From an uncultured Sphingobacteriales bacterium (GTDB lineage Bacteria; Bacteroidota; Bacteroidia; Chitinophagales; Chitinophagaceae), in the NCBI GenBank assembly GCA_937991535.1, contig CALKHN010000027.1, positions 1-64,000 of the forward strand: a stretch of DNA of 64,000 nucleotides. The letters are read 5' to 3'. Below the pieces are notes generated by a model. It was not told where the DNA came from and made no database searches. It saw only the letters and a list, made by a program, of their open reading frames with translations. Every line of letters begins with the position of its first letter. The stretch's first letter is position 1. Positions 44,426 through 53,090 of the stretch are shown here, piece by piece. Both the position numbers and the translations under genes were made by a program.

Positions 44426-46630
44426 TTATTCAACCCATATTTCATCTATAAAAAACCAGCAGGGATGTCCTACGCCATAATGCCAGTGGGGACAGGTTTT
44501 TATAGCCGTTATATCTATTTTAATGTAACGGGCTTTTACCGGCTTATTGCCGGCATAACTGAGATCAATAAATTTTACCTGGGGATTTCTGTCTTCAGGA
44601 TGATCAACGGATTGAAGTATCGTGTAGTCTTTCCCGTTAGATGAAATGGAATAAGTAACATTAGATGGCACTAATATCCATGCGCCCAACTGGTGCAGGA
44701 AATCGGTATGGATGCCGGTAAACTCCTTTTCACTGCCCAGGTCAAGCGTCAGTGCAGCATCTGCACCCAGCCAGCCCACCCATCCTTCGGCAAATGTCAT
44801 ACCTCCATACAATCCATCGGTGAGCGCGGCGCCCATGGCAGCATATTTTTCACCGGGCGGTATTGAAAACCTGACCGCGGCAACCGGTATTGATTTTTTG
44901 CCTGATGGCATATACCTGGTTCTGTACAACGCACAATAATCAAGCGGACTATTTTTTCTTTCGTTGAGCGTGGGAACAGAAAACAATTTCACTCTTTCTT
45001 CAAACAGGTTCAGCTTGCGGCTGATATCTTCCACCGGCATATCTTTTTCGGTACGGGCAATGTCCAGCTCTGAATATTGCAGGGGCAAGCGGGTACGCCA
45101 TACTCTTTTCAATAAAACGGAATCTGTTGCAACGGAACTTTCCGCACGATCAAACAAGTTGTTGTACCTGCGCATGAGAGATGGCTTAAGCATACCTTCT
45201 TTATGCGATACCGGCGAGTCGTATATCCATAGCCGTTTGCCACTGCCCAGCAATGCGCCTTCCATCAGCTTGATGTACTGGTATAAATAAGGAGCGGCAG
45301 CGCCATAATATCCGCGGAGGAATGTTTGTATAAGCGAATCTTCGTTTTGGTTTACATTCCACATCAGCTTCGACACCAGCCATGTTCTCAGCTCGGCAAA
45401 ATCACCGCCACGGCTGCCGGCTATCTGGGAAAAATGCATGGACACATTGTTCTTACGGAACAGCCGCATATTTTCTCCGAGTATGTGGAAGTTCGGAAAT
45501 GGTGTAAGGTAATTGTCGAAGTTGATGCCATAGTCCCAAACAAATATGTTTTCCGTTATGGCACTCCAGCCTTCCAGCGCTGCTGCAAATTCCCGCCCTG
45601 AAAGATTTTCTTTTAATGACACTTCCCTGTCGCAATCAATGCTGCACAACATTATATTTACATTTTTCGCCGGCTTTACATGGCGGGGCGGCTTCATGGA
45701 ATACAAATAAGCCAGCGTTGAAATTTCTTTATCAGGAAAACGTTCGGCCAGTTTGTTCATAAAATGGATAAGGCTGCCCGAATGGGCGCCCTCATAATCG
45801 TCTACCGCTTTGCATAGATCACATTGGCAAAAAGTATAGTTCCCGTCGTTTTGGCTTACGGAAACCATATGTTTACCGGGATTGGCTTTAAAAACGGAAT
45901 CCAGTCTTTGCGTTACTATTTCCAGCACCTCCGGGTTGGATAAGCACCACTGGCTGGCTTTGCCGGGATGGCGGCTGCCGTTGAAATAAGAATAGTATTC
46001 AGGGTGTGCTTCACCGTATACTTCCGACGGCAGGAAGAAATCGAAAGTGTGTACCCATAAATTACCCGCAAATATCTCCCGGGGCGTTTTCAAGCGCATC
46101 CAGCTTCCGTAAATTGAATCGGTTGCCATGGCGTAATGCTGGCTTTGCCTGTACCGGAAGGAAGGTATTTCCGAAAAGTTAACCGCAGGTATTTGCAATG
46201 TGGAAGCCGGGGTTAAGCTGTATTCGTTCTCTCCCCAGTAGGAAACCCCGCAGTAGCGTTCAAGCAAACTCACAACGGCATATATAGATCCTTTTCCGCC
46301 GCCTGTAACTACCTGTAATATATGATTGTTGTGTACGATGCGAAAGCCATCTTCAGTCAGCTTGTCTTTTTGCACATTTTTATTGAACCCGGCATTGCCT
46401 ATAACAATGTCATTCGTTTTAATTGGGATGTTTGTTCGGATCGGCAGCTTTGCACCGGTAATTCTTTCCACAAAATCCTGCAGCAGCCGCGCGGCCTTTG
46501 CGTCAATGCTATCGTTGGATGTGAGTATGATCCTGCCCGCAGGTTTGCCGTTTTTAACCAGCGCAACCTGTGCCGGCAGTGTAGCATGAAGGCAGGAGAT
46601 CAGTAACAGCAGGCTAATAAAATGTTTCAT
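44426..46630 (-). CDS. DUF4838 domain-containing secreted protein
   Basis: 734 residues. Signal peptide 1-20 (MKHFISLLLLISCLHATLPA). Residues about 25-140 look like the alpha-glucuronidase N-terminal domain (AKAARLLQDFVERITGAKLPI). The DUF4838 region follows, with VSVSQNDGNYTFCQCDLCKAVDDYEG, a Cys-containing block typical of the family, and STLAYLYSMKPPRHV. The C-terminal 150 residues form a discoidin/F5-8C-like carbohydrate-binding sandwich (GSEKEFTGIHTDFLHQLGAWI, then VTYSISSNGKDYTILQSV). Probably a glycan-active surface or periplasmic enzyme; no activity can be assigned. Confidence 0.85.
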   Translation of the reverse strand: MKHFISLLLLISCLHATLPAQVALVKNGKPAGRIILTSNDSIDAKAARLLQDFVERITGAKLPIRTNIPIKTNDIVIGNAGFNKNVQKDKLTEDGFRIVHNNHILQVVTGGGKGSIYAVVSLLERYCGVSYWGENEYSLTPASTLQIPAVNFSEIPSFRYRQSQHYAMATDSIYGSWMRLKTPREIFAGNLWVHTFDFFLPSEVYGEAHPEYYSYFNGSRHPGKASQWCLSNPEVLEIVTQRLDSVFKANPGKHMVSVSQNDGNYTFCQCDLCKAVDDYEGAHSGSLIHFMNKLAERFPDKEISTLAYLYSMKPPRHVKPAKNVNIMLCSIDCDREVSLKENLSGREFAAALEGWSAITENIFVWDYGINFDNYLTPFPNFHILGENMRLFRKNNVSMHFSQIAGSRGGDFAELRTWLVSKLMWNVNQNEDSLIQTFLRGYYGAAAPYLYQYIKLMEGALLGSGKRLWIYDSPVSHKEGMLKPSLMRRYNNLFDRAESSVATDSVLLKRVWRTRLPLQYSELDIARTEKDMPVEDISRKLNLFEERVKLFSVPTLNERKNSPLDYCALYRTRYMPSGKKSIPVAAVRFSIPPGEKYAAMGAALTDGLYGGMTFAEGWVGWLGADAALTLDLGSEKEFTGIHTDFLHQLGAWILVPSNVTYSISSNGKDYTILQSVDHPEDRNPQVKFIDLSYAGNKPVKARYIKIDITAIKTCPHWHYGVGHPCWFFIDEIWVE

Positions 46631-46665
46631 GGCGACAGTAAAAATGTGAGCTGAAAAATAAATAA

Positions 46666-46698
46666 TAAAGATACAACCCGTGAGTACAGGCTCCCAAA
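46666..46698 (-). promoter_or_regulatory. Promoter of the DUF4838 gene
   Basis: On the minus strand TTTG (46698-46695), a 21-nt spacer and TATCTTTA (46673-46666), 35 nt before the ATG. One mismatch in the last base of the -7 box. Confidence 0.55.
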
Positions 46699-46845
46699 CA
46701 TATTGCTAAAGAAAGCTGTGGGCAACCGGTTTGGCAATAAGTGCGGAAACGGATACGCCGGGTAAATCAAAAGGCAGACTTGAATTTATATGATCGGTGA
46801 AACACAAGTAAGTCTGCATGGAATTTCAACATTCATTTGATTCCA

Positions 46846-47295
46846 TCACTTCATTGCACCAATCAAGCGATTTTTCCTATAAGAATTCTTAACGGCTATT
46901 TTGCCATTTTTAAAAGTAAACAAATCACAGCCTGTTACTTCAACTTTACTTCCATCGGATTTCGTTCCCGTAAAGGTCCATTCCGAAAAACCCCTGTTCC
47001 CCGAAATAAAATGACGGGCATGTGCCCAATGCGCATCGGGGAATGTTGCAAATACAGCTTCAAACGCTTTGCTCACCGCCTCCTGCCCAATAAATTTTTC
47101 ACCATTTTTTTCCGCTCCTGCCGACGCTTCAAATATACAGTCTTCCGTCATATGCATCATTATGGCTTTTGTGTCATGCGCATTGAATGCATCCGCAAAA
47201 GATTGAAGAAATTGTTCTGTGATCTTATTATTTTCTGATTGCGCCATAATTAAAATTGGAGCCCATAAAGTAATGAGTAAAAGTAATTTTTTCAT
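46846..47295 (-). CDS. NTF2-like/SgcJ-type protein with signal peptide
   Basis: 149 residues. Signal peptide MKKLLLLITLWAPILIMAQ. The mature part is an NTF2-like cone-fold domain: ITEQFLQSFADAFNAHDTKAIMMHMTEDCIFEAS, GQEAVSKAFEAVFATFPDAHWAHARHFI, and strands GFSEWTFTGTKSDG and GCDLFTFKNGKIAVKNSY. Family members range from isomerases to binding proteins; none is identifiable here. Exported to the periplasm. It stands alone. Confidence 0.82.
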   Translation of the reverse strand: MKKLLLLITLWAPILIMAQSENNKITEQFLQSFADAFNAHDTKAIMMHMTEDCIFEASAGAEKNGEKFIGQEAVSKAFEAVFATFPDAHWAHARHFISGNRGFSEWTFTGTKSDGSKVEVTGCDLFTFKNGKIAVKNSYRKNRLIGAMK

Positions 47296-47601
47296 GTCGA
47301 AAAGTTTAAAAAACGATTACAATTACAACCTGTATTCATTGTATATTTTTTGACCTGAGCGTTTCACCAGGCGTTCCTAAGTTTATCAACTGTATAAAAT
47401 ACAACATTTTGCCGCGGATTCAAATTCCCAATAGAAAATGCCGGGCGGCCGATGTCGCAATCAGCCCGTTAAATTGTCATATAGAACCTCTGTCTCTACT
47501 GTATCTTCTTGCCATCTTTGCATTGAATAGTCATCCATTTGGTGGCACACACCGTAAAACACATTTAGCATGAACAGTATCCATAGTATGGCCGAACCTG
47601 C
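47296..47601. other. 306-bp intergenic region
   Basis: It lies between divergent NTF2-like and VOC genes. A CATCTTTG at 47512-47519 is one base from TAnnTTTG and could be the -7 box of the VOC gene. A second ATG (47588) opens a frame different from the VOC frame. No gene seen. Confidence 0.45.
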
Positions 47602-48093
47602 ATGGCCGGCAGGCCCGAATTCGCACAAATCGGCTGGGTGGTTCCCAACATTTATACCGCCCTAAACTTCCTTTCGAACACCCTGGGCATCGCCGGATTT
47701 CCACCACCCGAATATATCCGCGCACAGGATCTGGATATGACCTATTATGGCAAAGCCGTAGCCGGCGAATGGCTGACCACCCAAACTTATAACGGGGGAA
47801 CTTTCATCGAACTCATCCAGCCGCTTTCCGGTCAAAGCATGTTCCATGATTATCTTGCGCAGCATCCCGCGGGCGGAACACAGCACATTGCATTCCGCTT
47901 GCCGGTTAGCGATTTCGATCGTGTAACCAGCGTTCTGCGCGAACAAGGTTATACGGTCATCAGTGAAGTGGATCATCCCATTGCCCGGATGGCTTTCTTC
48001 GACACCTGCCAAACGCTGGGCGTTGTCACCGAAATTATGGGCATTACGCCGCAAGGATATACCGCCATCGAACAAATGCAGAAGGCTGGGTGA
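47602..48093 (+). CDS. VOC family (glyoxalase/dioxygenase-fold) protein
   Basis: A 163-residue protein of the vicinal oxygen chelate fold. The first beta-alpha-beta module is FAQIGWVVPNIYTALNFLSNTLGI; the second contains GTQHIAFRLPVSDFDRVTSVLREQGY with His as probable metal ligand, then VISEVDHPIARMAFFDTCQTLGVVTEIMG, where the Glu in TEIMG is the usual second ligand. The enzyme reaction is not readable. By eye its codons are richer in G and C than its neighbours, which may point to acquisition by transfer. Confidence 0.82.
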   Translation: MAGRPEFAQIGWVVPNIYTALNFLSNTLGIAGFPPPEYIRAQDLDMTYYGKAVAGEWLTTQTYNGGTFIELIQPLSGQSMFHDYLAQHPAGGTQHIAFRLPVSDFDRVTSVLREQGYTVISEVDHPIARMAFFDTCQTLGVVTEIMGITPQGYTAIEQMQKAG

Positions 48094-48180
48094 GAATTTG
48101 TTATCCGGTTCCAATCCGAAACAAAAAAAACTACCCTGGTGAATAGCTATGGCTCCAATGGTGCTAAGCAAGGCTGTTTA

Positions 48181-48210
48181 TTGAAAGATCTCTATTGCCA
48201 AATACTTTTG
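48181..48210 (+). promoter_or_regulatory. Promoter of the DinB-like gene
   Basis: TTG (48181-48183), a 19-nt spacer and TACTTTTG (48203-48210), an exact TAnnTTTG, about 75 nt before the ATG at 48285. Confidence 0.6.
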
Positions 48211-48284
48211 GCTATTCTTTTAATGAACCGGGTATCACAATTGGTATCCGTCATTTTTACTACCTTATCCAAAATTATTGAATT

Positions 48285-48788
48285 ATGATATTACAATACC
48301 TGGCGCAGGAATTCGAACATGAAGTAAACAGCACACGTAAATTACTACACGCAATTCCTGAAAAAGACCTGGGCTACAGACCCTCCGACATTTCCTGGAC
48401 AATGGGAGAACTGGCACAGCATATTGCCACCATTTACTATTGGTACGTTGGCACATTCACCCGGGACGTTTACGATATAGCAACAGATCAGCTTAAGCGC
48501 GGCGACACGAATGACATTAAAGCTACCCTGGCGCTTTTTGAAAGCAATGTTGAAAAAGCCAGAGTTGCATTAAAAACGCTTACCGAAGAAAAATTGCAGG
48601 CCAGCTGGACCATGAAAGCAGGAGAACGGATAGTTCTTGGACCCCTGCCCCGGGGAATCGTAGCACGCGGATTTCTTTTTAATCATATTTATCACCATCG
48701 CGGTGAAATGATTGTTTACCTGCGTGCTACCGGAAACAAAGTACCGGGCATGTATGGCCCTACGTATGAAGAAAGCAGAAAAAGTTAA
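48285..48788 (+). CDS. DinB family protein
   Basis: A 167-residue four-helix-bundle protein of the DinB/YfiT type. Metal-binding His residues are seen in GELAQHIATIYYW and in the pair FNHIYHHRGEM near residue 130-140, the expected spacing for the three-His site. The start EFEHEVNSTRKLLHAIPEKDLGYRPSDISWTMGEL is typical. Many members act as thiol-dependent transferases; function here is unknown. Single gene with its own promoter. Confidence 0.87.
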   Translation: MILQYLAQEFEHEVNSTRKLLHAIPEKDLGYRPSDISWTMGELAQHIATIYYWYVGTFTRDVYDIATDQLKRGDTNDIKATLALFESNVEKARVALKTLTEEKLQASWTMKAGERIVLGPLPRGIVARGFLFNHIYHHRGEMIVYLRATGNKVPGMYGPTYEESRKS

Positions 48789-48851
48789 TTGAATCGCGGT
48801 ATTTTTTTGACCGTTTATGAACAATAGCTGTATCATATCCGAACACCTTCG

Positions 48852-48859
48852 TACTTTTG
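48852..48859 (+). promoter_or_regulatory. -7 element of the permease gene
   Basis: TACTTTTG matches TAnnTTTG exactly, 106 nt before the ATG at 48966. No clear -33 box. Confidence 0.35.
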
Positions 48860-48965
48860 TGCCGCGCAATTCCTATGATTATCAACGAGTAGGATAACTG
48901 GCATGTTGTTGGCGTTTTTGCTTGTTACAAAAACCATGGCTTTTTCAATTGTATAAGAGATAAGC

Positions 48966-51413
48966 ATGTTTAAAAATCATTTTAAAACCGCATTCAGAAG
49001 TTTGAAGCGCAACAGGAATTACACTATCATTAACATAGCGGGATTGTCTGTTGGTATTGTCGTTTGTTTGATGATCTTCATTATTATACAATTCCAAACC
49101 AGCTTCGACAACTTTCACGCAAAGAAAGATCGCATCTATCGTGTGTTAACCGAATATCGCGCTGCAGAGGCGGAAAATATGGCTTATGGGAAAGACGTTC
49201 CCTTTCCAATGCCGGCAGCATTAAAAACGGCTTTTCCGCAAATAGAACAGGTAGCCCCCATTTTTGCAAGCCACGATGATCAACTGCTGTTGCCGGACGC
49301 CAATGGAACAACGGTAAAAACGTTTAAAGAGCGCAAAGGTGTATTCTTCACAGGGCCGTCATTCTTTAAAATGTTTGATTTTCCGCTACTCGCAGGTTCG
49401 TATGAATCATTAAGAGAACCGAACAACGTATTACTCACAAAAGAGATGGCGGAAAAATATTTCGGCGACTGGAAAACAGCAATCGGCAAAACCATTAAGC
49501 TGGAAGTTGGCGGCTATTTATTCGAGCATGGTACCGAACTATTGAAAGTGTCGGGTATTCTTGCCACCATACCGGCAAATACCGACTTTCAGCTAAAGGT
49601 TGTTGTGGCTTACGGAACCGGTTTTACCGGAAGTTTAATAGCAAAATCTACCGATTGGGAGGACAGAACGAATGCCGGTTTTGGCTGTTATATTATGCTC
49701 CCCTCTAATACCTCTGCTGGTAACTTTAACCGGCAGCTAAGGGCATATTCAACAAAGGTTCAATCGCCCGAAAACAAGGATAATCATATCATTCAACCGT
49801 TGAATGCGGTTCATTACGACACACAAACCGGCAACTACAGCAGCAAAGCAATCAGTAGTGAACTGCTCCATGTGTTGTGGCTGATTGCAGCATTCATTCT
49901 GTTAGTCGCCTGCGTAAACTTTATCAACCTTTCCACTGCACAGGCCGTTAACCGTGCAAAAGAAGTTGGGGTAAGAAAAGTTCTGGGGAGCAATAAATCT
50001 CAACTGCAAATTAAGTTTATCATCGAAACGTTTTTGATCGTTACAACTGCTGTTCTGCTTGCCGTTCTTATTACAATTCCCGCATTGTCTTATACAAACC
50101 GGCTTTTAGAACTTTCGCTTTCATTCAATATGCTCAGTCATCCCCCGGTTATTATATTTCTTCTGATTGTAGCCATTGCAGTAACTGCACTGGCCGGTTT
50201 CTATCCTTCGATTGTTTTATCGCGATTCAATCCTGTTCATGCGTTGAAGAGTAAACTCACAGTGAATACCACAAAGGGCATTTCATTACGAAGGGGATTG
50301 GTGGTATTCCAATTCATCATTGCACAGGCACTGATCATTGGAACACTCATTATTGTACAACAGATGAATTATTTTATGGATCAGCCATTGGGCTTCAACA
50401 AAGATGCAATTATAAATGTTCCTTTCCGTACGGATAGTCTTCGCATCAGCAGGCTGGATTATTTGCAGAACAAGTTGTTGCAGGTAAAAGGTGTGCAGGC
50501 AGTGAGCTTCAGTTCCAATACCCCGGTTGAAGATGGCAACGACACATGGAGCACATTCAAATTCAACAATGCGATAAACGAAGCGGCGTTTAAAGTGATT
50601 ACTAAATTTGCCGACACCGGCTATGTGCCGGCTTATAAACTACAACTGGCAGCCGGAAGAAATTTGCGGCCTTCCCACATGACAAAAGAATTCCTGGTAA
50701 ATGAATCACTGGTGAAAAGTTTAGGGCTAAAAAGACCAGAAGACATACTGAACAAAGAAATAAGCATGTGGGGCGACCGGATAAAGTGCCCTGTTGTTGG
50801 TGTATTGAAAGATTTTAATGACAGGTCTTTCCGCCATGATCTCGCACCACTGCTTATTACCACAAATATTACGATGTACAGCCAGGCGGCAATAAAACTT
50901 GAAACAAAGCACATGTCTTCAACCCTGCAATCCGTAAAAACAATATGGGAGCAAACGTTTCCCGATTTTGTTTATGAATACAGGTTTTTGGATGATAAAA
51001 TTGAAAGTTTTTACAAACAGGAAAAGCAGTTGTCGCAGTTGTATCAGATATTTGCTGTTATCGCGATATTCCTTAGTTGCCTGGGGTTGTATGGTTTAGC
51101 CTCATTCATGGCGCTGCAACGCATAAAGGAAGTTGGTATTCGCAAAGTACTGGGCGCTACTGCAGCCAATATCGTTTACCTGTTCTCTAAAGAGTTTATT
51201 ATACTCATTGCCATTGCCTTTGTTATTGCTACCCCCATTGCATGGTATTACATGAACCAATGGCTGGAGGATTATGTTTACCGCATCAGCATCAGTTGGT
51301 GGTTATTTGCTGCAGGCGGATTTGCTGCCATAATTATCGCCCTTGCAACGATAAGCTTCCAGGCGGTAAAAGCAGCGGTGGCAAATCCGGTGAAGAGTTT
51401 GAGAACGGAATGA
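48966..51413 (+). CDS. MacB/FtsX-type ABC transporter permease
   Basis: An 815-residue protein of the FtsX/MacB superfamily in its duplicated Bacteroidota form. First transmembrane helix near 18-41 (YTIINIAGLSVGIVVCLMIFIIIQFQ), then a large periplasmic MacB_PCD domain, three helices from about 300-430 that include AQAVNRAKEVGVRKVLGSNKSQL, another helix near 445, a second periplasmic domain, and three C-terminal helices with ALQRIKEVGIRKVLGATAANI. The two copies of KEVGxRKVLG are the coupling helices that dock on the ATPase. No ATPase gene is adjacent. Such proteins move lipoproteins or peptides, or transmit signals across the membrane. Confidence 0.9.
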   Translation: MFKNHFKTAFRSLKRNRNYTIINIAGLSVGIVVCLMIFIIIQFQTSFDNFHAKKDRIYRVLTEYRAAEAENMAYGKDVPFPMPAALKTAFPQIEQVAPIFASHDDQLLLPDANGTTVKTFKERKGVFFTGPSFFKMFDFPLLAGSYESLREPNNVLLTKEMAEKYFGDWKTAIGKTIKLEVGGYLFEHGTELLKVSGILATIPANTDFQLKVVVAYGTGFTGSLIAKSTDWEDRTNAGFGCYIMLPSNTSAGNFNRQLRAYSTKVQSPENKDNHIIQPLNAVHYDTQTGNYSSKAISSELLHVLWLIAAFILLVACVNFINLSTAQAVNRAKEVGVRKVLGSNKSQLQIKFIIETFLIVTTAVLLAVLITIPALSYTNRLLELSLSFNMLSHPPVIIFLLIVAIAVTALAGFYPSIVLSRFNPVHALKSKLTVNTTKGISLRRGLVVFQFIIAQALIIGTLIIVQQMNYFMDQPLGFNKDAIINVPFRTDSLRISRLDYLQNKLLQVKGVQAVSFSSNTPVEDGNDTWSTFKFNNAINEAAFKVITKFADTGYVPAYKLQLAAGRNLRPSHMTKEFLVNESLVKSLGLKRPEDILNKEISMWGDRIKCPVVGVLKDFNDRSFRHDLAPLLITTNITMYSQAAIKLETKHMSSTLQSVKTIWEQTFPDFVYEYRFLDDKIESFYKQEKQLSQLYQIFAVIAIFLSCLGLYGLASFMALQRIKEVGIRKVLGATAANIVYLFSKEFIILIAIAFVIATPIAWYYMNQWLEDYVYRISISWWLFAAGGFAAIIIALATISFQAVKAAVANPVKSLRTE

Positions 51414-51459
51414 ACTGGCTGATATTATGTTCATATATGGCATAAAAAAACCGGCAATG

Positions 51460-51505
51460 AAAAAACTTCCCGGTATTGTTAACTCCACAATAAACAACCG
51501 GGAAG
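51460..51505 (-). terminator. Terminator of the TTHB210-like gene
   Basis: Arms CTTCCCGG (51466-51473) and CCGGGAAG (51498-51505) with an inner TTGT/ACAA pairing. On the minus strand six T follow (51465-51460). It lies 48 bp after the stop of the minus-strand gene. Confidence 0.75.
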
Positions 51506-51552
51506 CTTCGAAACTCCTAAATAAAAATGTACTCAGATTTAGCTGCCGCCAA

Positions 51553-52455
51553 TTATCTCCACACCATATTATTGAGGCTCACATAATGCCTGCCATTGGC
51601 CGCGTTCTTCCAAATACTATATTGAGTAGGATAGTAATTGTTTGCCGGATCAAAAAACTCAGGTTGCGGAAAATCCTTTTTAATCGTATTGCCACTTTGA
51701 AGAGTTGCCAGGGTTATCATCGGTTCGTCAAAAATTACATGACCATTGTAGGTTCCGTAAATAAAAGTGCTTGTAAAACCTCCTCCCTGCCATTCAGGGG
51801 AAGTAGGATCAAACCAGTGGGAACCCATTTGAGGTACCCCACCCGGGATTTTGACATATACCGGAGGCATATAACCCGCAGGTATTGGCACATTAAATCC
51901 GGTAGAATCTACATCATAAGGAGGAATAGCCATCTGTGCATCCACTGAAATTTTATAAAAGTGAAAATCAAAATGCGGAACATCATAGATGCCGTCCGGT
52001 TCGTGTCCGTGTACATTCCAATCAACAACCGCATGATCGAATGGTGTAACCGCCTTGGCCTTTTGATGCAGCTTAAGCGTGAAGGTAGCTGCAGCAAAAT
52101 CAGTAGGGTCCTGCGGAAGATTGGTAAGTGCACCACCATTCATTTCAACACCAATGGCCAGGGGTTTACCGCTGTGCGTAATATTTACCCATGTTCTTAT
52201 ATGGCCATTTCCCATTTGTACCTGGGGGCCGTAAAAAGTATTGTACTTTTCCGATGCATGTGATTGCCTGAGTGCCGTCTGTGAGCCAACCGGAACAACA
52301 ATTATTGCATTGTCATTTTCGGCAAAGCTTTCAATTGGAGAAGCGGAACGCGTAAAATCTGTTTTTTTACAGGAGATAACAGTTGTCATCAATGCAATCA
52401 TGATAATGCCGGGCACTATCAGATTTACCGAAAGTGATTTATATTTTTTTTTCAT
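51553..52455 (-). CDS. Lipoprotein with TTHB210-like (DUF5602) domain
   Basis: A 300-residue lipoprotein (LIVPGIIMIALMTTVISC). The mature part begins after about 60 residues with YNTFYGPQVQMGNGHIRTWVN and KPLAIGVEMNGGALTNLP. The centre has the His-rich VVDWNVHGHEPDGIYDVPHFDFHFY, a possible metal site, then MGSHWFDPTSPEWQGGGF and FIYGTYNGHVIFDEPMITL. This pattern matches TTHB210-like proteins, first named for a Thermus protein under extracytoplasmic sigma/anti-sigma control. Function unknown; likely in the periplasm or outer membrane. Its own terminator is present. Confidence 0.7.
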   Translation of the reverse strand: MKKKYKSLSVNLIVPGIIMIALMTTVISCKKTDFTRSASPIESFAENDNAIIVVPVGSQTALRQSHASEKYNTFYGPQVQMGNGHIRTWVNITHSGKPLAIGVEMNGGALTNLPQDPTDFAAATFTLKLHQKAKAVTPFDHAVVDWNVHGHEPDGIYDVPHFDFHFYKISVDAQMAIPPYDVDSTGFNVPIPAGYMPPVYVKIPGGVPQMGSHWFDPTSPEWQGGGFTSTFIYGTYNGHVIFDEPMITLATLQSGNTIKKDFPQPEFFDPANNYYPTQYSIWKNAANGRHYVSLNNMVWR

Positions 52456-52620
52456 GATTTAATCTATTTCTTTTATGAATTTAACATGATCCTGGGTTAC
52501 TTATGATCTCGGGTGAAATTAAAAAATATTTGGGCCATCCCTGCAAAGGGAACTGCCGTAAAAATGGTTTTTTAGCGCCAGGTATTTCAATAATGATGTC
52601 ACCACGGGAAGGTAATTTAA

Positions 52621-52725
52621 TTACTGAATGAAGTTTCCGAAGCACAATTGCTTACCCTGTTATCCCAAAGGCAGAATAATCTGAATGATAATAAACTTGT
52701 TATCTCAGGAGAAGAAGTAAGATGA
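52621..52725 (+). pseudogene. Possible gene remnant, C-terminal part of an ArfB-like protein
   Basis: A stop-bounded 34-codon frame without a start codon reads LLNEVSEAQLLTLLSQRQNN, then an Asp-Asn-Lys stretch, and ends in GEEVR before TGA. It looks coding by amino-acid pattern. The arrangement vaguely recalls the region before the RSQ segment of the peptidyl-tRNA hydrolase ArfB. No N-terminal GGQ motif is found upstream. Very uncertain. Confidence 0.2.
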
Positions 52726-52869
52726 TTTTAGATAGGGAATTTTAAACCGGATTGCTAAGATAAACATTTATTTTGATTTTAACTAAATAACGTCAACTTT
52801 ATTGCCATTACCATTTTTAATTTCACGCTCCGGCGGGATAAGCTTCCCGTCCCTCGTTTTTGCTAGCGC

Positions 52870-52902
52870 AAAAAAAAAGCGACACGCTAACGCGTATCGC
52901 TT
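52870..52902 (-). terminator. Minus-strand terminator beside the attachment site
   Basis: Arms AAGCGACACGC (52877-52887) and GCGTATCGCTT (52892-52902) pair over 11 positions; the single C/A mismatch on the plus strand is a G-U pair in minus-strand RNA. Nine T follow on the minus strand (52878-52870). Fits the end of a tRNA transcript now cut off by the prophage. Confidence 0.8.
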
Positions 52903-52903
52903 T

Positions 52904-52935
52904 GGATCACTTCGTGATCCCGCTGGGACTCGACA
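52904..52935 (-). other. Probable attL: tRNA 3'-end-like core
   Basis: On the minus strand, TGTCGAGTCCCAGCGGGATC (52935-52916) looks like the T-loop, the 3' strand of the T-stem and the 3' acceptor strand of a tRNA. The 5' side of the T-stem does not match, so bases right of about 52933 are taken as phage. A 7-bp hairpin GGATCAC/GTGATCC (52904-52920) overlaps it, and the terminator follows. A complete tRNA should stand at the other end of the prophage, outside the window. Confidence 0.5.
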
Positions 52936-53090
52936 GCATCAAACGTTAAACCATCATTCTTTTACTTATCCCTTGTAAAAGCCACTCCTATAAAGCATTT
53001 TAAAAGATATTTCCATTGATTGTAAAATACTTTTATCTTCACGAAATGTAAAAACCGACACCATAACCGACACCAATTTTAAAAATCAGT

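Larger units (their letters stand above)
52456..53090. other. 635-bp region holding the bacterial-prophage junction
   Basis: It contains a possible degraded coding remnant (52621-52725), a minus-strand terminator (52870-52902) and the tRNA-3'-end-like attachment core (52904-52935). The space 52936-53090 before the integrase is AT-rich and presumably phage DNA. Confidence 0.65.

Noticed and set aside
47588..47601. Earlier ATG for the VOC gene
   Set aside because: It is in a different frame, 14 bp upstream of the ATG that opens the conserved fold.
52904..52975. Complete tRNA gene
   Set aside because: Only the T-loop and acceptor 3' strand are recognisable; no anticodon or D arm can be folded on the right-hand side.
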